64,000 nucleotides of DNA. Origin: Azolla caroliniana. Lineage: Eukaryota > Polypodiophyta. This document shows, piece by piece, positions 57,001-64,000 of the stretch (position 1 is the stretch's first letter; each line of letters opens with the position of its first letter). The DNA is taken from NCBI GenBank assembly GCA_043228905.1, contig JBHGNT010000008.1, positions 1,984,001 to 2,048,000 of the forward strand. The letters run 5' to 3'. The notes beneath the pieces are model-generated. The model had not been told where the DNA came from. It did no database searches and saw nothing but the letters and a program-made list of their open reading frames with translations. A program made the translations under genes and the position numbers.

Positions 57001-60000
57001 AGGCTCCACCTGTGCATTGATGAGAAATTCTCCATACAGTTTCCTCTCTCCAGTGCTGGGATTGCGGGTGAATAGAACTCCTGTGCCAGAAGTAGTACCC
57101 ATATTTCCAAATACCATGGTCTGGATATTCACAGCTGTCCCTTTCAAACCCGTTATTTGATTGATGGCCCGATATTTGATTGCTCGGGGGCTATTCCAAG
57201 ACTCAAAAACGGCAACCATGGCTAAACGTAGTTGCTCCTCAGGATCTTCGAGATAAATGACATGAAATAAATCAGACAATGTAATGTGGATGGAATGGAT
57301 ACACCCTAAGCTCAAACAATGAAACGCAAATGCTTCATCATTATGATCATGAATGAAGTTGAAATATGCATGTAGCGTACACCCAAAGTGGAAATGAGCA
57401 TTGAAGGTATACAACCTAAGCTAAAATGAGAATGAAAGGTACGCCTAACTTTAACTTAAACAATGGAAGAAGAAAATTATGAGCATGCAGAGTATATACC
57501 TAACTTAAGCTGAAATTATACACTCTAAGCTTTACAGAAGATACCAGAATACCAGGACAGGTACATACCCGAAGGGAAATTTTTGCCTATGGCCTTCACA
57601 TAGACTGCCTTATATTTTTCGACAAGCTCCTTTAAATCTTCTGTAGTAAGGTCTGTATCTTGAGTTACACCCCTTTCTTTCTTCAAGCTCTCTAGCTCAT
57701 GTTCAAACAAATCATGAGAGACACCCAAGACCTACACAGCATCAATAAACGCCAGCAAAACACTTCAAAAAACCTGATAAATAATTGATCCATTTTGTTC
57801 GTCATAAAGAAGCATAGTTGAGACAATGCAATAATTTGCATACCACATCGCCAAACATGTCTAAGAAACGCCTATATGAGTCATATGCGAATCGTTCTCC
57901 ACTTCGAGCAGCAAGCCCAAGAACAACTTCATCATTCAATCCCAAGTTAAGCACAGTATCCATCATGCCTGGCATTGAAATCTGTGGAAGAACAGAATCA
58001 GTCTTTATGACAAACATGAACAAAAGAATGTAGAGACCATGATTATGTGTTCCTCAAGTTACACTGTGATAATACCACTCATATATCGTATATTGTAAGT
58101 GATGTGCAACATTATCATGATGTGTGCAAGGATATATATATGTATGTATGTATATGTATGTATGTATGTATATATAACATGATTCAATGAAAGACGAACA
58201 CAAGTGAAAGAACATAATTAGACTCACAGCAGCTCCAGATCGCACGGAAACCAGAAGGGGTTTTGATGGGTCGCCAAGTGTTGCATTCATATCCTCCTCC
58301 ACAGTTCTAAGAGCTTCCTTCACTTCTTCCCAAAGAGCAGCTGGCAACTTCTTATCATTATCTTCATACTCTTGACAAGCTTCTGTTGTGATAGTGAGGC
58401 CTGGTGGGACAGATAAACCAATGCTTGCCATCTCAGCAAGATTTGCTCCTTTCCCTCCTAACTGCAAAGATTAGCCATTGAAGATCATGTAAATAAATCA
58501 ATGAGTCACAACGCCAAGTGATGAGATGTAGGATTTTAAAAGTATACATGCAGGTTTTTGAGCAATTTATACACATATGCAGAAAATGGGGTTTCCGGTA
58601 ATGAACAAAAAATATGCATGTAAATGGATAGCAGTACCAAAGGATAACTGCAAAGATAAGCCATTGAAGATCATGTAAATGAATCAAAGAGTCACACCAA
58701 ATGATGAGATGCAGGATTTTAAAGTTCAGAATTTAGGGTTATATACAAGGCTAAGGGTGTAGAACTTTAGGATTAGGGTCCAGCTTTCTGAACAATTAAT
58801 ATACATACAAAGAAAATACAGTTTCAGCTAATGAACAAGTTATATACCAGTAAATGAATAGCAGCACCAGGACAATGCGTAGAGTTCAGGGTTTATGACT
58901 ATGGTTATAAATAACGGTATGGTTAGGGATTTGAAGAACTTAAAAATACATACACAGATAAGGTTTACAGTTTTTAACAAGTTACATATATGTATTAGAG
59001 AATGTACCAGGGTTTTCATGCTCTTATCTCCTTGGCTCCTTCCTTTGCCAAATGCATAAACTCTCTGCACATTCATTTGTGAAAATAAATATATTACAAC
59101 CAAATCTCACTCATCTACATAGCTTAAGCACTAGAATTAAGGGCATAAATATTCATTTACCATATGAAACTCCACAGAAATGGCATCTATAAACATCCAG
59201 GTACTGGAAATAGAAACTTATATATTCATCTACAGAGGGAACTGAATCAAGTTGCATTTATAAAGATTAAGTACTGAGTTGAAGTGTTTATATGGTCACC
59301 TTCGAGCTTATACGGCATCTTCTAGATCCAAGCACTTGAACAGAAATGACGTGTTTAAAGAGAAGTGTGATAATTAGGAGATCATATCATCATCTATATA
59401 CAGGACTAGAATTTTAAACAGACGCCATCTCTAAATATGGAGATACTAAGAGCTTATATCATCATTTTCAGACAACCGAGTACAATAACTTACATCATCA
59501 TCTACAAACATCTATAGAAGGTGAAGAACTAGAATTAAGAGCTTATATCATTATCTCCATTGAAAATCAGCATCTCTAAGATGCTATGTACTAGAATTAA
59601 AACCTTGTATCATCATCTACACACAAAATGGCATCTTTAAAGATCCAAGCAATAGAATAAAGATATAAATCACTTACATACAAAACTGACATCTTTAAAG
59701 TCAGAAGTAGAATAATTAAGAGTTTAAATCATCATACATATACAAAGAATGAAATCCCTGGATATATATTAGTATTAAAATTAAGCCATTATACATCATC
59801 TACATATCAAACTAGCATCTCAAAAGAAAATTGCATGTTAAAAAAATACGATCCAAGTACTATGTTTTAAATATTATAGCAGCATTTAAATAAGAAATGT
59901 CAGTAATGATGCTGAGTACTATAATTAAAAGAGCTAAGCTTATATTATAATTGAACCTTCTTTGTGAGAGGTGGGATTGGAGCACTGACTGGAGCCGCTT

Positions 60001-60355
60001 GGCATACCACATCATGCAAGAGCTGGCGGGGCATATGTTTGGTCGATGTCTCGAGCTTAAAATTTTCTTTACCTTCTCCACACCCCATCAAGAGCTCAAA
60101 TCCAGAAAAACCCAAGATATTTTTTGATTGGCAAGATACAACTGATAACTTATTTCTTCTTATACTGTAATCTTTTCTTCGATTAACCCCACTTTGATGA
60201 TGATTAGCTACACTTAATATATGGGATGCTCTGTTCTTGCTTAAAACATTCTCTTTCTTTCTTCTTGCAGCATGATCTTTTCGGTGGTTAAACCCATCTT
60301 CAGCGAAGCTTATATGGGCTATGGACCTTAATGCAGAAGAGGAAGAAACGGCCAT
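51039..60355 (-). CDS. PPDK: pyruvate,phosphate dikinase, plastid form
   Basis: Twenty exons in phase (60355-59957, 59064-59008, 58461-58228, 57981-57844, 57731-57569, 57245-57010, 56923-56795, 56387-56208, 55978-55841, 55726-55562, 54900-54739, 54418-54329, 54077-53939, 53851-53674, 53444-53315, 52633-52505, 52375-52238, 52099-52022, 51896-51805, 51087-51039) give 1007 aa. PPDK interconverts pyruvate + ATP + Pi and PEP + AMP + PPi. Residues 1 to about 130 form a long plastid transit region. The ATP-grasp part starts [20 protein letters not shown] and contains [18 protein letters not shown]. The swivelling domain has [13 protein letters not shown] (catalytic His about 587; Thr about 585 is the site of light regulation by PDRP). 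The PEP/pyruvate barrel has [32 protein letters not shown] and [11 protein letters not shown] (catalytic Cys about 965). It ends [16 protein letters not shown]. It is intact and slightly longer than usual because of exon 1. Confidence 0.97.
59065..59956 (-). promoter_or_regulatory. PPDK intron 1, possible internal promoter and cytosolic start
   Basis: The 892-bp first intron separates the transit-peptide exon from the rest, the position from which plant PPDK genes often start a second, cytosolic transcript. Here an ATG at 59076-59074 reads in frame through the acceptor (M-N-V-Q then [10 protein letters not shown] of exon 2). A transcript starting inside the intron could therefore encode an approximately 878-residue cytosolic enzyme. 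Promoter elements were not identified. Confidence 0.5.
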
Positions 60356-61982
60356 GGTTTTTTGTTTTTCCTGGTGGTATCTCGATAACAAAGCTGCTTT
60401 CTATTTGCGGGTTATTCTCTAAACTTTCAGTTGGATGCTCCTTCTTATGTGGGAGAACTAAAATGAGAGTCCTGCCAAAAGAAGGATAGATTGAGATCCA
60501 AATCTAGCCACTAATGATAGTGATCAGGAAAGACCAAGATGTGATTAGGAATTGATCTGACCGATTATCCAGTGATTAGAGAGAAACCATTTTAGATTAG
60601 AGGGAATACTCACCGATGAAGAGGATTAGTGCAATGATAGCTTGAATTAGTAACTAATCTCAGAACCAACCACTTGTCATTTGAAAGAAAATGAAAACAA
60701 TTTAATTAAAATTAGGTCTGTATTTTGAGACTAAGGTTAGACTTTAGGAAATGCATAACCCCATTTGAAAATGCTCACAAATAACAAGATGTGGTTGCTT
60801 CCTGTCCTCATGATTTCTTGTGAGTTAGAAATCAATGGAAAAATATTTTTTTACAATTAAATTAAAAGATATAACCCAGAAAAGAACAAAAAAGGAGGAA
60901 AAAAACTTGTGTGATTGCATAGTTTGGCATAATGTGGTGCATATGAATGAAGCATCCCATCCCTTTTTTTAACCAATAATTAAAATAAGAATAGGAAAAC
61001 AAGATTATCCATTCATATGTCAATCATCCATCCATCCATCTAAAGTTTGAAAGAGTAAACCATTTTGTGCTTTTCTATGAATAAATGAATACTTGTTCTC
61101 CACTCAACCCAGCTCACTTTGAATTTTTTTCCTCTCCCCTTCCTTTTCTAGATAGTTCTTTTATTAGACGCTCGTAAGGGGAGATTCATGTGCTAGCTAA
61201 CCATATCTTATGATTCGATTCACTATGCATGTTGTTTAGAACTATATGAGCTCGACCAAGAATGTCGTGTTCTAACTTTTTGACTTTCAAAATCTACCAC
61301 TCAAGTGAAGCGAGAAGGATGTATCAATGATATCACTAGCACCATAAATGACAGACCAAATGGGTGAATCGCCGCTCGCTTGCATCTTCTTCGATCAATG
61401 AATGGTTGCTTGATGTTCAATTCTAGGAACTTTGATTCCAATTTGTCCATGGTACACGAATCGTGGCAAAAAATTGGTCATTCCTCTCTATGTAACTATG
61501 ATTTTCATTCCACAAGTTTCTACTTGTTTTGAAAGGAGCTTCGATTCATAGCCCACAAAAGTCGACAAACCTTGATGAGACTATACACTAGCTTAAAGAC
61601 GATGACATGGAAATATTTTGTTTGCCCCTAGGTTCAAATGAATGTAACTACCATCTTTTTGGGGCAAAAACTTCTACTTTGTATATTTTCATTTGTTACA
61701 AGTATTTCGTGAAATCATTTATTAATGGAGTCAACTACACAAAAGGTAGGCCCATCAACTCAGGGACCACCATTTAGTGTGCCATGTTTTAAATGTAGAC
61801 CTACAATTCATTGGTATAACTAGGATTTGCGAAGATCAAGAAGTGTAGTTAATTACAAGAACTATGCGTTTGTTTAAGTGAATTACCCTGAAGTAGTTGC
61901 ATGTGATGTTATACCCCCGCTATACATATTTCTTCCCATGGATCAATTTTGGCCTCTCTATGGATGCTAAAAAGAAGCTAAC

Positions 61983-62023
<41 letters not shown>

Positions 62024-64000
62024 GTGCATTGCAAGGAATTCATGCCAACTTATGGATTTCCATTCCGTTAGGTGGAGAGTCCTATCCATTGTCCAATTGA
62101 CCCTATTAAAATATAATTATGCTCTTTAGAAGTACACTTTGACAAAAAACAATTGATCTCTCCAGGTCACGTTGCTGGTTTCATGCATAGGTGCTCATTC
62201 TACAATATTAATTTACTAAAGAAAGCAAGCCCTTTACCATAATGGTTGAATTTAGAGAGAGCTATATTTAATTCCATGTGATGGCTCTTGTCGGTCATAC
62301 TTTTGGATCATTGAGATGCCCTCTATATTATAGTTTGTTTCAAAATTTAAAAAAGTGGAAAGATAAAAAAGCTTTGATATGTGGACTTTATTCTTCTCTC
62401 TTTGCCCCCCAACCATTATGAACAAATGGTTTGAATGATGGATGCAAACACTCACCACGCATGGATTCGAAAACGTGTGGATGCTCATACTTCACACATT
62501 ATATTATGTTGAGCCAAACTATAATCTTTGAAAGGTGATCCATATTCACCTATATCGTTGCTGTAAAACATCCCTTTTCTATAATAACACCATCACTTGC
62601 ATATGATTTAGCTCGCACTCTCTTCTGTGTGAGATGGGGCGTCAAGTTGTCAAAAAGGACACATATACCATGCATGTTTGATTATGACACTCAAATGCAA
62701 CACTTTCTTTAAAGCCTACACAAGTTTTGAGCCACAAATGAATTAATCGAGTCATAAGGTCAAGAAGGAGGATTAATCAACAAATTACAAGAATCCATGG
62801 ATGCACATGGATGTTAGACATCCCAAACTCTTAAAAATTTACATAGGAACAAAGTATTTCATTATTGTGGGTAATACAAAGAGTATTTCATGATATTGTG
62901 AAGAGAATATGTTCTACTGCTTGATACCTCTAGTCTTGCACATGGAGTTTTTTCTTTTCAAAAAAAATTTGCTTCCCATTAGTTAAATGAATTGTATATA
63001 CAAATCTGGCTATGTACACTCTAAGTATCTATAGATACTCTCCTATTTATGTGTCACTTTCATATATACTTGGCTATCGTTGTGTGACACCTTAGATAAA
63101 AAAAAAGGGTGGGGCAATCATTGTCCACATAACAGAAACAATTGCATGTTATTTTTCAACAAGCATGAAGACACTCCTAACAAGCTTCTGAACGCAGCTA
63201 GACATTGATATCACTGAAAGCAATATGGTGATTTGCTGGCCAGGGAGGGTAGAGCCAATGATGTGGCTAGAAGCACCATTTCGGATGTCATGATGTGAAG
63301 TCCACCACTGGCGTGGTTTCCCAAGTGAGATAAATTGTGCTCATGCCAACTCTTGAGACTCTTAATCTCCCTGTAGGTTTTCGAATTGTGCACGCAAGGA
63401 TATCACTAAATCAAACCCTTGCACGTGAAGTTTTATGTAGTGCTTATTTTTGTGTTAAATTAACCTCTGTCTTCTCAGATGCAATCTCTTACCAATGTTC
63501 TACTATCTTTCTATGTTGTTGATTGAAGTCTTGATTATGAGGCTAGAGGTAGTGCCTCTAGGTTGTTGATCATGTCTTGCTAGTGACTCATGAGGCTAGA
63601 TGTATTATGCAATGTTGGGTTTGAATGCACGACCTTTACATTTCTATTGGACAATCTTACCAACTAAGCTACAATTATCTTGGCTAATCTTTCTCACTTC
63701 TAGATTCTCTACTCTTTACAAGATCTCTCTTTCATGCATGCAAATGAGTAAAACTCATGCTCATGAAGTATATCACTATATTGCTTTTGATTTTTTTAGA
63801 GGATATTGTACATTTTTCCATACCCTTAGTTAACTCAAAAAAGGTTTTGTGATATGAGGTTGATTGAGATGTATGCCTCATATGAGAATTTGGATACTTA
63901 CAATAGAAAAACCTTATTGGGAAAATCGCTAAGGGTATGTAATAAATGTGCAACCTAGCATCCCCAATTTCACCGTCAAAAGGATGAGATATGATGCATA
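60356..64000. other. AT-rich upstream flank of PPDK and intergenic DNA
   Basis: The first few hundred bases are the PPDK leader and promoter. Beyond that I recognise no gene. A (CT)n tract lies at 61984-62020, and a tRNA-like SINE head at 63600-63685. Other frames up to about 80 codons look random. Confidence 0.5.
63600..63685 (-). repeat. tRNA-derived SINE head
   Basis: On the - strand ATTGTAGCTTAGTTGGTAAG is a near-consensus pol III A box (TRGCNNAGYNGG). About 45 bases later GTCGTGCATTCAAACCC resembles a B box. The remaining sequence does not form the cloverleaf arms, so it is a SINE or tRNA pseudogene rather than a tRNA gene. Confidence 0.6.

Noticed and set aside
63600-63685. True tRNA gene
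   Set aside because: The A and B boxes are good, but acceptor and anticodon stems do not form; it is called a SINE head or tRNA pseudogene instead.

Overview
The window is nuclear DNA from a land plant, almost certainly a flowering plant. It has GT-AG introns, AT-rich spacers, many microsatellites, plastid-targeted gene products, and both Ty1/copia and Ty3/gypsy debris. I cannot fix the species or order from the sequence alone.

Six host genes are readable. On the + strand are an intronless AT-hook/PPC nuclear protein (AHL, 5414-6193), magnesium-chelatase subunit I (CHLI, 3 exons, 9492-12199), a plastid MscS-like channel of the MSL2/3 type (13 coding exons, 24115-28319) and the thylakoid-curvature protein CURT1A (6 exons, 46879-49153). 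On the - strand are a SNAPc subunit 1 (SNAP43)-like snRNA transcription factor (6 exons, 30134-32514) and pyruvate,phosphate dikinase (PPDK, 20 exons, 51039-60355). Every exon chain was assembled by hand from GT-AG sites and keeps phase throughout. Four of the six products act in plastids, but nothing suggests an operon-like unit.

The gene islands are separated by repeat-rich blocks. 12.5-14.8 kb holds a 5' copia fragment with LTR and primer-binding site. 14.9-17.4 kb holds reverse-oriented LTR-like and gypsy fragments. 17.4-19.2 kb holds the 3' half of a chromodomain gypsy element whose LTR carries heat-shock-element-like motifs. 19.7-21.2 kb is a ten-copy 153-bp array. 34.3-39.35 kb is a nearly complete LINE with an unusual ORF1 (coiled coil plus RNA-binding region). 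It is followed directly by a second LINE fragment and a copia 3' end with LTR. 44.3-45.2 kb is a processed PABN pseudogene abutting, in opposite orientation, a 5'-truncated copy of the same LINE family. A MITE-like foldback, several tRNA-derived SINE heads and short tandem arrays fill much of the rest.

The least conventional material is the LINE family and its 3' tail. The tail has a small hairpin whose stem is kept by compensatory base changes in related tails elsewhere in the window. Next in interest are the plant chromovirus with an animal/fungal-looking chromodomain, and an inverted second copy of the MSL leader region at 42.8-43.3 kb.
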